Below, piece after piece: positions 8,293 to 16,498 of a stretch of DNA of 23,742 nucleotides; position 1 is the first letter of the stretch; every line of letters starts with the position of its first letter. Made by a program: the position numbers and the translations under genes. The notes under the pieces are model-generated. The model saw only the letters and a list, made by a program, of their open reading frames with translations. It searched no databases and had not been told where the DNA came from. The DNA comes from Bacillota bacterium (GTDB lineage Bacteria > Bacillota > Clostridia > Lachnospirales > Lachnospiraceae): positions 1 to 23,742 of the forward strand of contig JAEZNB010000018.1 of NCBI GenBank assembly GCA_023441965.1, read 5' to 3'.

Positions 8293-9342
8293 TTACTTGC
8301 TTACAACTGACCAGAGAGTATACGGCTTTTTCAGATCTGCGCCCTTATACTCGAAGAGCTGGCTTAAGGTTACAAATACATAACCCTGTCTCTGTAATTC
8401 CGGAATCAGAAGATCCAGCGCTTCTACCGTCTTATCATTTCCGGGAAAATCATGCATCAGTATGATCGTTCCATCCTTCATCTGACGTAAAATAGCTAAG
8501 TATCTGTCCTCCGGTGACTTATTGCCTTCCCAGTCGGAGCCATTGATTCCATTGATAAAGGTCAGCTTGATGTTATCAAACATCGTATTATTATAGGAGA
8601 TATAAGGCGGCCGGAAGAATTTCGGAGTAACCCCAACCAAATCTTTGATTGCTTTATTCGTATCAGATATTTCTTTCTTTAGTTGAGCCGGTGTCATGCT
8701 TGTCATATTGTTCCCATGGCTCCAGGAATGATTCGCAAGCTCACAGCCCAGCTCCAGCTGACGCTCCATAACCGGCTTCAAATCCTTCGAAATGTTTTGC
8801 CCGATCAGGAAGAAGGTTGCCACCACATCGTATTTCTCAAGCTTATCAAGAACCTGAGTGGTAGTCGTATTATTCGGACCATCATCAAAGGTCAGAGCAA
8901 CCAGCTTTGCCTTCTCATAATCAATGGTTCCATCCTTCTTTAACGGGGGCTTCTCAGCGGGTGCCGGGGTAGGAGTAGGAATCGGTGTAGGACTAGGAGT
9001 CGGTGTAGGTGCCTTCGCAACAGTTACCGTTAAGGTACCGACCTTTGTCGTCTTCTTTCCTATCGTACTGTTCACTGTTATGGTTGCAGTGCCCTCTTTC
9101 AATGCCTTTATGGTTCCGGTATTGCTTACTGTTGCAACCTTTGTATTGCTGCTCTTATAGGTATAGGTTGCGTTCTTTTCTTTCCCTGTGATATTCACCT
9201 TATAAGTATTGCCTGCAGTAATTTTAACATTACTTGTGGACAACTTGGCTGCTCCGAGTGCGTTCTTGGGTACATTGGCAAGAGCAAGAACCGCGATCAC
9301 AAAGCTGCATACTAATGCTAATATTTTTCTGAATTTAATCAT
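8293..9342 (-). CDS. Secreted polysaccharide deacetylase (NodB domain) with Ig-like domain
   Basis: This is a 349-residue carbohydrate esterase family 4 enzyme that removes N- or O-acetyl groups from a polysaccharide, probably peptidoglycan or an extracellular glycan. A signal peptide (residues 1-31) is followed by a BIG2-type Ig-like domain (about 33-110, with KVATVSNTGTIKALKEGTAT), a proline/threonine linker (about 111-130) and the NodB domain (about 143-345). All catalytic motifs are present: TFDDGP with D153 and D154, the metal-binding HSWSH (H205, H209), RPPY at 244-247, SDW at 269-271 and LMHD (H297, D298). The start is the ATG at 9342 because AAAGGAGG (9350-9357) lies 7 bases upstream; an ATG 11 codons earlier has no such site. 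It should act outside the membrane. The substrate is not resolved. Confidence 0.93.
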   Translation of the reverse strand: MIKFRKILALVCSFVIAVLALANVPKNALGAAKLSTSNVKITAGNTYKVNITGKEKNATYTYKSSNTKVATVSNTGTIKALKEGTATITVNSTIGKKTTKVGTLTVTVAKAPTPTPSPTPIPTPTPAPAEKPPLKKDGTIDYEKAKLVALTFDDGPNNTTTTQVLDKLEKYDVVATFFLIGQNISKDLKPVMERQLELGCELANHSWSHGNNMTSMTPAQLKKEISDTNKAIKDLVGVTPKFFRPPYISYNNTMFDNIKLTFINGINGSDWEGNKSPEDRYLAILRQMKDGTIILMHDFPGNDKTVEALDLLIPELQRQGYVFVTLSQLFEYKGADLKKPYTLWSVVSK

Positions 9343-9365
9343 GTTATCTCCTCCTTTATATGTAA

Positions 9366-9394
9366 AATATAACATTTAATACTAAAGTTGTCTA
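9366..9394 (-). promoter_or_regulatory. Possible promoter of the deacetylase
   Basis: On the minus strand TAGACA (9389-9394), 17 bases and TATATT (9366-9371) lie just upstream of the gene. The match is moderate and the region is AT-rich, so alternatives exist. Confidence 0.45.
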
Positions 9395-9538
9395 ATTCAA
9401 TAATATTATACAAAATATAATCTATAACTTATATCAGGTTGATTCATATATCACTTCCCTTATTTTTCTGCTGTTTGCAGATCCGGTAAGCAGACTGCCG
9501 AAGGGGCCGCTTCTTCCCAAGCATTCCCCCTGAATGAA

Positions 9539-9567
9539 TTGTATTCCATCATAAGATATGATATAAA
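9539..9567 (+). promoter_or_regulatory. Possible promoter of the CotH lipoprotein gene
   Basis: TTGTAT (9539-9544), 17 bases and TATAAA (9562-9567) sit about 37 bases before the ATG at 9604. The hexamers are good but not perfect. Confidence 0.5.
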
Positions 9568-9603
9568 TATAGTAAATATCCATATCATACCAAGGAGAAG
9601 GAC

Positions 9604-11460
9604 ATGAGAAAATTAAGCTTAATCCTCCTGCTCACGGCCACGACGATACTGCTTCATGGATGCAGCTCTTCCGGGGAGACAGGCATAGCAATGAATACTG
9701 ATCCGCAGCAAGCCGCAACAAGGGATGAGAAACTAACCAATAAGGATACAAAGCATAGCCCTGCCGAGGAGACTGAATCGGTCGGGGTTACACCGGTAAC
9801 GCAGCATGATGCTCCTGTGAGTTTTTCAGCAGACAGTGGTTTCTATGATGCCCCCTTTGAATTATCCATTACTGCTCCGGAGGATTGCAGGATATATTAT
9901 ACCCTGGATGGCAGTCTGCCCGATGAGAGTTCGACCGAGTTCAAGCCTGACGAGACCTTATCCGTATATGACAGGTCCATGGATCCGAATGATATTTCCA
10001 TGATAGAAGGGACCACTACAGGCCAATTCTATGCTCCGACCCTGCTCATTGATAAGGCAACCATTTTGCGGGCCGTAGCTTATAATTCGGAGGGTCCTAT
10101 CAGCAAAGTGATTACCAAGACCTATTTTGTCGGCTACGGGGATAAGGCTGAGTATTATAAGGATGTGGCTGTCATATCTTTGGTAACTGCTCCCGAGTAT
10201 TTATTTGATTATGATACCGGAATCTATGTAACCGGAGCCACCTTTGACAACTGGAGAACAGGCAAGGATTATAATCCCACAACCCGCTACTGGCATCAGC
10301 CTGCAAATTATAAGAACAGCGGCATGGAATGGGAACGGCCCGCCCATATAGATTTCTTTGAGGAGAATGGCGTACTGGGGTTTTCGGAGGATATCGGCAT
10401 CAGATTACGGGGCGGTGCTTCCAGGGCATTTCTGCAGAAGAGCTTCAACCTCTATGCCAGGGGCAAATACGGAAGTAAAAGCTTTCGCTATTCGCTCTTT
10501 CCCGGATTGACCTCCCAATATGACGGAAGTAAAATTGATAAGTTCGATTCCCTGATGCTGCGAAACGGCGGTAATGATACCGAGCTGACGAAAATCCGTG
10601 AGGTTATGATCCATCAGCTGTCTGCAGAGCTTGATTTCTGTGTACAGGCCTCGAGACCGGCCGTGGTGTTTCTGAACGGAGAATACTGGGGTCTCTATAA
10701 CCTTCAGGAGAAATACAGCGAGGACTATATTGAGAGCCATTACGGAGTAGATAAGGAGAATGTGATTATAATAAAGACGGATCAGGTGGATGAAGGTGAG
10801 GAAACAGACATTGTGTATTATGAAGCGTTATTTGATTATGCTCTGAAGCATGATTTATCTGATCCCAAGGAATACGAGCACTTCTCTTCCATGCTGGATA
10901 TCGAAGGCTTTATCGATTATGTGTGTACCGAGGTATATGTGGGAAATGTAGACTGGGGTACGAACAATGTGATGCTTTGGCGTTCCAGAACGGTATGCAC
11001 AGACGGATCAAATCCCTATGAGGATGGCAGATGGCGCTTCATGCTTTATGATACGGAGTATTCCACCGGCCTGTCCTATGAAAACTCTCTGGCTTTTGAC
11101 GCCAGGTATAACCCTTCCGTGGTCTATGAGAACTCCTTCAATCGGGCCATGAATCCTGGCTCTACCGTAGGAAAGCTCTTCAGCAGTCTTCTTGCTAACG
11201 ATGGCTTCCGCAGACAATTCAAAGTCAGATTCCGGGAGCTGGCAGATACCATCTTCCATAAGGATCATGTACTTCCTCTGCTGGAGCAGTATGCCGCTAC
11301 CTACCGTCCCATGATGGCAGACACCTTAATGAGGTATCGCTCTATCACCAAGGAGGGGGCCCTGCAGCAATTTGATTATGAAGTGAAAAAGATACGGAAC
11401 TATTTCAACCTAAGATATGATATCATCCTTGAGGCCCTGAATAGTACCATTCCGGATTGA
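9604..11460 (+). CDS. CotH-kinase family lipoprotein with chitobiase-like/Fn3-associated domain
   Basis: This is a 618-residue lipoprotein. The signal peptide ends in the lipobox LHGC (C20), followed by a serine/threonine/glutamate-rich spacer to about residue 72. A chitobiase-C/Fn3-associated domain follows (about 75-177, with IYYTLDGSLP and ATILRAVAYNSEGP). The CotH domain (about 185-600) has IRLRGGASR, LQKSFNLYAR, LMLRNGGND, a YWGLYNLQEKYSEDY segment and MLYDTEYS, which resembles the metal-binding aspartate motif. CotH of Bacillus is an atypical protein kinase acting on spore-coat protein. This copy is predicted to be anchored outside the membrane, so a surface or cellulosome-type role is as likely as a spore-coat role. 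AAGGAG precedes the ATG. It is followed directly by the hairpin element at 11484. Confidence 0.88.
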   Translation: MRKLSLILLLTATTILLHGCSSSGETGIAMNTDPQQAATRDEKLTNKDTKHSPAEETESVGVTPVTQHDAPVSFSADSGFYDAPFELSITAPEDCRIYYTLDGSLPDESSTEFKPDETLSVYDRSMDPNDISMIEGTTTGQFYAPTLLIDKATILRAVAYNSEGPISKVITKTYFVGYGDKAEYYKDVAVISLVTAPEYLFDYDTGIYVTGATFDNWRTGKDYNPTTRYWHQPANYKNSGMEWERPAHIDFFEENGVLGFSEDIGIRLRGGASRAFLQKSFNLYARGKYGSKSFRYSLFPGLTSQYDGSKIDKFDSLMLRNGGNDTELTKIREVMIHQLSAELDFCVQASRPAVVFLNGEYWGLYNLQEKYSEDYIESHYGVDKENVIIIKTDQVDEGEETDIVYYEALFDYALKHDLSDPKEYEHFSSMLDIEGFIDYVCTEVYVGNVDWGTNNVMLWRSRTVCTDGSNPYEDGRWRFMLYDTEYSTGLSYENSLAFDARYNPSVVYENSFNRAMNPGSTVGKLFSSLLANDGFRRQFKVRFRELADTIFHKDHVLPLLEQYAATYRPMMADTLMRYRSITKEGALQQFDYEVKKIRNYFNLRYDIILEALNSTIPD

Positions 11461-11483
11461 GTCTCATCAAGCGATAGAAAATT

Positions 11484-11697
11484 TGGGCTGTTTCATAAAG
11501 ACCATACTTATTCAAGAGACCACCTTTATATTCCTCTCACACACTAGTTAGAAGACACAACACCGTATTTGTATGCTGCTATCGGACTGGGAGTCCGCTA
11601 TCAACTATACAAATATGGCATCATGTCTGCTAATTAGTGCATTATGAGGAATATAAAGGTGGCCTCATTGTATCTGCATATATCATGAAACAGCCCA
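11484..11697. mobile_element. Long-hairpin repeat element, copy 1 (MITE-like or structured RNA)
   Basis: Perfect 13-bp terminal inverted repeats, TGGGCTGTTTCAT (11484-11496) and ATGAAACAGCCCA (11685-11697), enclose a second perfect 17-bp pair (11520-11536 with 11646-11662, CCACCTTTATATTCCTC). A third pair follows (11563-11574 with 11607-11618), then an apical stem CGGACT (11583-11588) / AGTCCG (11592-11597). The whole 214 bases can fold as one long hairpin with no coding capacity. A related copy starts at 23565. The GGGCTGTTTCA ends resemble termini of some IS families, but no transposase is present. It lies between convergent genes and may also act as a terminator. Confidence 0.8.
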
Positions 11698-11722
11698 TAA
11701 ATATCAGTATTCTCTTATGACT

Positions 11723-12610
11723 TTATCTTCTCCAGATCACATTCGGATCGATCTGCTTAAGATCGGGAGATCCGGTACGGGCCATAACTGCTGCAAGCTC
11801 TGCAGTAATGTCCTCTATTCTCTTCTGAACTCCTGCAGCACCGTTTTCCTTCAGGGGATGGATGAGATCCCGCCCAACGCAGACAGCATCCGCACCCAGG
11901 GCAAGGGCTTTAAACACATCAATTCCGCTGGAGATACAGCAATCCACAAAGATCGGAACTGCCTTGTTTACCAGCTTGACCAGCTTCGGTAATATCATCA
12001 ACGGGGGGATGGCAAAATCCTGTATTCCATGATGATGGGATACCAGTATGCCCCCTGCTCCTGCTTCAAGACATTTATACGTATCCTGTTCGCTTAAGAC
12101 ACCCTTAATGATAAAGGGTAGCTTTGTAGCACGGATGAAGCTCTTGATCTCCTCCAGGGATTTTGAGGCCATCGATAAGCCCAGTACATTATCGTACCGG
12201 CCTCTACCATCGAAGGAGTGATCAATGTCCATTCCGACTGCCATAGCTCCGCATTTCTCTGCATGCTCGATCTTATCGAATATGATATCATTGTTTTCAT
12301 GGGGCTTAATGATCTTAATGGTTCTGGCTCCGGTTGCCGTAATTGCCTCCAGCTCCTCTTTTTCCCCCATACCGCACCACATGACTGCATTTGCACGATA
12401 TGCTCCTTCTGCCAGCTCTGCCATCCCGTTCGGGTGGGTCTTAGACATATGGGACAGGGCAGCCGTCATGACCGGTGTTGAAAAGGTCTCTCCATATAAG
12501 TCCAGCTTCGTGGATGGTATCACCGAGTCAATATAACGCAATTCGATTAACAAGGAGTCAAAATATTCACGGGTTATATGGTCTGAATCTCCTGCTCTGT
12601 ATTGTTCCAT
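11723..12610 (-). CDS. FMN-dependent alpha-hydroxy-acid dehydrogenase family protein (divergent active site)
   Basis: This 295-residue TIM-barrel flavoprotein belongs to the L-lactate/glycolate oxidase family. Family segments are visible: PVMTAALSHM near the N-terminus, FIIKGV with the conserved lysine, GILVSHHHGIQDF at the position of the catalytic histidine motif, and ALALGADAVCVGR near the end. The canonical SNHGGRQ is replaced by SHHHGIQ: the catalytic histidine is kept but the substrate-carboxylate arginine is isoleucine. The usual DGGVRRG segment reads DCCISSG. It therefore probably does not oxidise a simple 2-hydroxy acid in the standard way. I chose ATG at 12610, with GGAGG 5 bases upstream; the TTG four codons before it is part of that site. 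It lies 67 bases after secF in the same direction and may be co-transcribed. Confidence 0.82.
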   Translation of the reverse strand: MEQYRAGDSDHITREYFDSLLIELRYIDSVIPSTKLDLYGETFSTPVMTAALSHMSKTHPNGMAELAEGAYRANAVMWCGMGEKEELEAITATGARTIKIIKPHENNDIIFDKIEHAEKCGAMAVGMDIDHSFDGRGRYDNVLGLSMASKSLEEIKSFIRATKLPFIIKGVLSEQDTYKCLEAGAGGILVSHHHGIQDFAIPPLMILPKLVKLVNKAVPIFVDCCISSGIDVFKALALGADAVCVGRDLIHPLKENGAAGVQKRIEDITAELAAVMARTGSPDLKQIDPNVIWRR

Positions 12611-12677
12611 GGTAACCTCCAACTATTCTATTGAGTCCCCTTCCGGCTATGGTTTTACCGGAGGTAAGTATATTGTT

Positions 12678-13616
12678 CTATTTATTAAAGAGGGCCGAAT
12701 CTGCTTTTCTCTTCTTCCACATCACCCATAAGGGTCCGGCGATGCAGATCGTTGAATAACAGCCACTGACTGAACCGACTGCCATCGGAAGTGCAAAGCT
12801 CTGGATGGAGTCAATGCCGTTGGCGAAGGCCAGGAAGTACACGATGGTGACACTGATGATAACCGCTACATTCGTCATGACTGACCGCATCATGGACTGA
12901 GTGATTGACAGATTTGTAATCGTCTCCACATCAAAACCTACATAGATCTTGTTATTTTCTCTGATACGGTCATAGATTACGATCGTATCATTGATGGAAT
13001 AACCGATGATACTCAAGGCAACTGCGACAAAGGAATCACCGATCGGTATCTTGAAGATAACGCAGGTAAAGAAAACGACCAAAACGTCATGGAGCAAGGC
13101 GATCAGCGCCATGACACCTGCGGAGAGTCCGCCCATCATCTTGAATCTGATCCATACATACAGCATGACCAAGACTCCGGCTAACAGGATGGAGAACATT
13201 CCTCTCCTTAAGAACCTCTGTCCGAAGAAGGGCTCTACCATGGAGGCCTCCGACAGATTCAGATTATTCTCAGGGAAGCGCTCCTTCAACCGGGTATCAA
13301 ACATCTGCTGATCCCTTACATCAACACCGGACTTACCGGCGATATTAAAGATAATCCTCTGATCTCCGGAAGCAATGTCTTCTGTCAGCTGTGTAGTCAC
13401 CGGGCGATCCAGGACCCCACTTACGATATCACCTGCCACATATTCATCAATTGTCCCGGTATAGGTATACTTCAGCAGAGCACCGCCTTTGAACTGTATA
13501 TCCAACTGAACACCATTGATAAAGAGGGCTATGATACCAATCAAGAAGATGCTTAAGGATATAGCAAAGAAAATTTTTCTTTTCTCATAAAACTTAATGA
13601 TTTTGTCCTGATTCAT
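12678..13616 (-). CDS. secF: Protein translocase subunit SecF
   Basis: This 312-residue inner-membrane protein has the SecF layout: TM1 (IFFAISLSIFLIGIIAL), a periplasmic-type external domain opening with IQFKGGALLKY, then five helices. The fourth helix carries the hallmark SIIGYSINDTIVIYDRIREN. With SecD it uses the ion gradient to help pull secreted proteins across the SecYEG channel. The ATG overlaps the SecD stop by 4 bases (ATGA), so the two are translationally coupled. AAGGAGGG, inside the end of secD, is its ribosome-binding site. The length fits separate SecF proteins of Clostridia. Confidence 0.96.
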   Translation of the reverse strand: MNQDKIIKFYEKRKIFFAISLSIFLIGIIALFINGVQLDIQFKGGALLKYTYTGTIDEYVAGDIVSGVLDRPVTTQLTEDIASGDQRIIFNIAGKSGVDVRDQQMFDTRLKERFPENNLNLSEASMVEPFFGQRFLRRGMFSILLAGVLVMLYVWIRFKMMGGLSAGVMALIALLHDVLVVFFTCVIFKIPIGDSFVAVALSIIGYSINDTIVIYDRIRENNKIYVGFDVETITNLSITQSMMRSVMTNVAVIISVTIVYFLAFANGIDSIQSFALPMAVGSVSGCYSTICIAGPLWVMWKKRKADSALFNK

Positions 13617-14884
13617 AGTGATACCCTCCTTGATAAGCAGGTATACAGCTTCGGCTTGCGCAGGGCTTTAAATGCGCTTAAGGAACGGATCATCAGACGG
13701 GATGCCGTCACACCTGCAATAAAGTTAAACACAATTCCTGTAAATAAGGAATAGGCAAAGGATAACAATGAACCGGAGCCTAGGGTCATCAGAATGAAGG
13801 CAACAATCAATACGGTGATATTGCCATCGAAAACGGATGAGAAGGCATTCTTAAAGCCAGCTGCAATCGCAGAGGACACGCTCTTGCCTGCTTTGATTTC
13901 CTCACTGATACGTTCTGATATGATAACATTTGCATCCACACCCATACCGATGGAGAGGATGATACCCGCTATACCGGTCAGAGTAAGGGTCATCTGCGGA
14001 ATTGATAATGACAGGATCTGTCCTGAAATCTGAATCATTAAGGAGACACAGGCCACTACTCCCGGCAGCTTATAGTAGGAGATCAGCAGGATACAGATGA
14101 CGATAAAGGCAATCAGACCTGCCTTCAGCATGACGCTTAAGGCTCCTGATCCTAAGGACGGGCTGATTGTAGAGTAATTCTTTGTCACCATGGAGAAGGG
14201 CAATGCTCCCGAATTAATCTGGTCCGATAGCAATTTTGCTTCCTCGTAAGAGTTCTGACCCGATATCATCGCTTCTCCGGAGGTGATCTGGTTTATAACT
14301 CTGGCATCCGAGATCATCTCTTGATCCAAAAAGATTCTGATGTTTTTACCGAGATATTTCGCAGTAGCTTCACTGAACAGTCTGGTTCCCTCAGCATCGA
14401 AGCTAAGACTTACAATATAGCCTTCCTCCAATCTCTGTCCCACTCCGGGCTTACTGTTCTTTACATGAGAGCCGGTGAGGATTACCTGATCATCCGGACC
14501 GACAAAGGTCAACTGTGCTGTTGCTCCCAGCTCCAGAATGGCCTTTTCCGGATCAAAGTCCGTCTCATCGGCCTTCCAGGGAAAACGCACAAGTACATAA
14601 CCATTTCCTTCATCCGTGGTTACATCACGATCCATGATATTCTGTTTATCTAATCGTAATTCAATAATGGTACGGGCCGCTTCCAGCTCGGATGCCGTTG
14701 GCTTACGGTCCAGATCAACGGGCTGGTATACCGCTTCCACACCTCCGCGGATATCGATACCAAAGCGCATGTCCGGTGACCCCATAATCTTAAGTCCACC
14801 CAGCTCTAACCCAAAGAGAGCCGTATAAACCATGAGGAGAGCGAAAGCTACGATAATAAAAAATACCGGTTTATTTTTCTTCAT
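13613..14884 (-). CDS. secD: Protein translocase subunit SecD
   Basis: This 423-residue protein has an N-terminal membrane segment (VFFIIVAFALLMVYTALFG), the conserved FGIDIRGGVEAVYQP at the start of the P1 domain, and a five-helix C-terminal half. GMGVDANVIISERISEE in that half contains the aspartate of the proton/sodium path. It pairs with SecF immediately downstream. The P1 domain is shorter than in E. coli SecD, as is usual in Firmicutes. AAAGGA lies upstream of the ATG. The promoter is not clear: the 246-base gap to the divergent radical-SAM gene contains a TATTAT-like box, but the nearest -35 candidate has a 19-base spacer. Confidence 0.96.
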   Translation of the reverse strand: MKKNKPVFFIIVAFALLMVYTALFGLELGGLKIMGSPDMRFGIDIRGGVEAVYQPVDLDRKPTASELEAARTIIELRLDKQNIMDRDVTTDEGNGYVLVRFPWKADETDFDPEKAILELGATAQLTFVGPDDQVILTGSHVKNSKPGVGQRLEEGYIVSLSFDAEGTRLFSEATAKYLGKNIRIFLDQEMISDARVINQITSGEAMISGQNSYEEAKLLSDQINSGALPFSMVTKNYSTISPSLGSGALSVMLKAGLIAFIVICILLISYYKLPGVVACVSLMIQISGQILSLSIPQMTLTLTGIAGIILSIGMGVDANVIISERISEEIKAGKSVSSAIAAGFKNAFSSVFDGNITVLIVAFILMTLGSGSLLSFAYSLFTGIVFNFIAGVTASRLMIRSLSAFKALRKPKLYTCLSRRVSL

Positions 14885-14933
14885 GCTTATGAGTCCTTTC
14901 TATCTTATCTTCTATCAATCCTGATTAATATTG

Positions 14934-14952
14934 CGGAGGTGCATGTCCTCCG
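14934..14952 (-). other. Leader hairpin upstream of secD
   Basis: CGGAGG (14934-14939) and CCTCCG (14947-14952) form a 6-bp GC-rich stem with a 7-base loop in the likely secD leader. The minus-strand transcript also has GGAGG in the stem. No U-run follows, so it is not an intrinsic terminator. The function is unknown. Confidence 0.4.
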
Positions 14953-15052
14953 ATAGAGAGAATACCCCCCCTCCATAATAATATCTTCCTATGATAAATT
15001 ACCACAAGAAGAGGCTTTTGTATACTAGAATTTATACGTTTAACATAGTATT

Positions 15053-15066
15053 CGAACATATGTTTG
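15053..15066 (+). promoter_or_regulatory. LexA (SOS) operator
   Basis: CGAACATATGTTTG matches the Gram-positive LexA/DinR consensus CGAAC-N4-GTTYG. It overlaps the -35 box of the radical-SAM gene promoter (15064-15069), which is a classic repressor position. Damage-inducible expression is inferred. Confidence 0.8.
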
Positions 15067-15092
15067 ACTATTTTCAGAGCTAGTGTTATAAT
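15064..15092 (+). promoter_or_regulatory. Sigma-A promoter of radical-SAM repair gene
   Basis: TTGACT (15064-15069), 17 bases and TATAAT (15087-15092) make a near-consensus promoter 39 bases before the ATG. The LexA box covers its -35. Confidence 0.85.
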
Positions 15093-15130
15093 TTAGAAGA
15101 ATAAGTAATCATCTGTTATGGAGGTCTCAA

Positions 15131-16396
15131 ATGGTTCATATCAATCTCACCCCAAGCCTTTCCCCGCAGGATAAGCTTCTTCAGATGCAGGAGGATGCGC
15201 TGTATGATGTGGCAGATGCCGAGCTGTCCTATGGAGGACAGAAGCAGGAGCTGGAGTGTATCCCGGACCCTTCCATCTTCAGCGATATCCGGTCAAGCGG
15301 AAATCCTCCCAAGGTCCCTAAGGTATTTCTTTCGAATCAGTGCAGCTTTAATTGTGCCTATTGCGGCTGTAGGGCAAGCCGTGAGGATAAGGTCAGGTAC
15401 TGCAGCCAACCAAGGGAGCTGGCAGAATTATCGGTGCGGACAGCACAGGACAACGGACATGGAGTGTTTGTTACCTCGGCCATCTTCCGGAATGCTGATT
15501 ATACGGAGGAGCTGATTATCGAGACCCTGCGGATCATGAGGGAGGAGCTGTATTATAAGGGTTATATCCATGCCAAGGTCATGCCGGGTACGGATCCGAT
15601 GCTGATTGCGAAAGCAGGCCGTTATGCCAATCGCTTGAGTGTTAATATCGAGGTTGCGAAAAGCTCCGGATATGAGCGGATTGCCAAGCAGAAGAATAAG
15701 TATAATATCCTGGAACCCATGCAGGCAATCAGTGAACTGGTCCAAAGCGCCAGACAGTATAAGAACAGGACTCCTCTTCTGGTAAGATCACAGACCACAC
15801 AGCTGATGGCCGGAAGCACAGAGGAGACTGACCGGACCATCCTGACCCTGTCCCAAGCCTTATATAAGAAGTATCGCTTAAGCCGTGTCTATTATACTGC
15901 CTTCAAATACCTTCAGCCTGCGAAGGGTTATGATGACCTGCCTGAGGTCTATACCCCCTTCTGGAGGGTTCACCGTCTATATCAGGCAGATCGTCTGCAG
16001 CAGCTTTATGGCTTTACGCCGGATGAGGTTACACCGGAGCAGGCTCCGAATCTTTACGAGGATATGGATCCCAAGCTTGCCTGGGCCTTGCGAAATATTC
16101 ATCTCTTTCCCATAGAAGTGAACCAGGCTGATTATGAACAGCTGCTTAGAATCCCGGGAATCGGCCTGACCTATGCACAGAAGATCCTCCGTGCCAGATT
16201 GCACGGAACCATCACCCATCGGACCCTGCAGCAAATGGGTATCTCTATGAAGAAAAGCGCCTACTTCCTCACCTGTAACGGTAAATATGAAGGCGGAAGA
16301 CTGCTGGAGGAACCGGAGCTTTTATACCAGCTGCTTAAGGATAAGCCGGGTCCTAAGGATCCCATGCCGGACTATCCTGCCACTACCCCCTGTTAA
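15131..16396 (+). CDS. Putative DNA modification/repair radical SAM protein
   Basis: This 421-residue protein has a radical-SAM CX3CX2C cluster motif (C71, C75, C78 in NQCSFNCAYCGC) and a C-terminal helix-hairpin-helix segment (about 335-385, LLRIPGIGLTYAQKILRARL) typical of DNA binding. This arrangement matches the TIGR03916-type family, which is described as being found with a uracil-DNA-glycosylase-like partner. The partner is not adjacent here: the next gene is a 69-residue membrane protein. The upstream LexA box supports a DNA-damage role. GGAGG lies before the ATG. The chemistry is not known; a 4Fe-4S cluster and S-adenosylmethionine cleavage are expected from the motif. Confidence 0.88.
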   Translation: MVHINLTPSLSPQDKLLQMQEDALYDVADAELSYGGQKQELECIPDPSIFSDIRSSGNPPKVPKVFLSNQCSFNCAYCGCRASREDKVRYCSQPRELAELSVRTAQDNGHGVFVTSAIFRNADYTEELIIETLRIMREELYYKGYIHAKVMPGTDPMLIAKAGRYANRLSVNIEVAKSSGYERIAKQKNKYNILEPMQAISELVQSARQYKNRTPLLVRSQTTQLMAGSTEETDRTILTLSQALYKKYRLSRVYYTAFKYLQPAKGYDDLPEVYTPFWRVHRLYQADRLQQLYGFTPDEVTPEQAPNLYEDMDPKLAWALRNIHLFPIEVNQADYEQLLRIPGIGLTYAQKILRARLHGTITHRTLQQMGISMKKSAYFLTCNGKYEGGRLLEEPELLYQLLKDKPGPKDPMPDYPATTPC

Positions 16397-16431
16397 TTGC
16401 CTCACTACCATATGGTTCAGTGATACATCCC

Positions 16432-16460
16432 TTGATTTTTTTCCCATCCTTCTATATAAT
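16432..16460 (+). promoter_or_regulatory. Sigma-A promoter of small membrane protein gene
   Basis: TTGATT (16432-16437), 17 bases and TATAAT (16455-16460) lie 38 bases before the ATG at 16499. Confidence 0.7.
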
Positions 16461-16498
16461 GAGTTCTATCAAGACTTGGATAAGAAAGGATACATCCT

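Noticed and set aside
12638..12665. Terminator between secF and the FMN enzyme gene
   Set aside because: CTTCCGG/CCGGAGG gives only a short stem with a wobble and an 11-base loop, and no U-run follows, so read-through from secDF is plausible.
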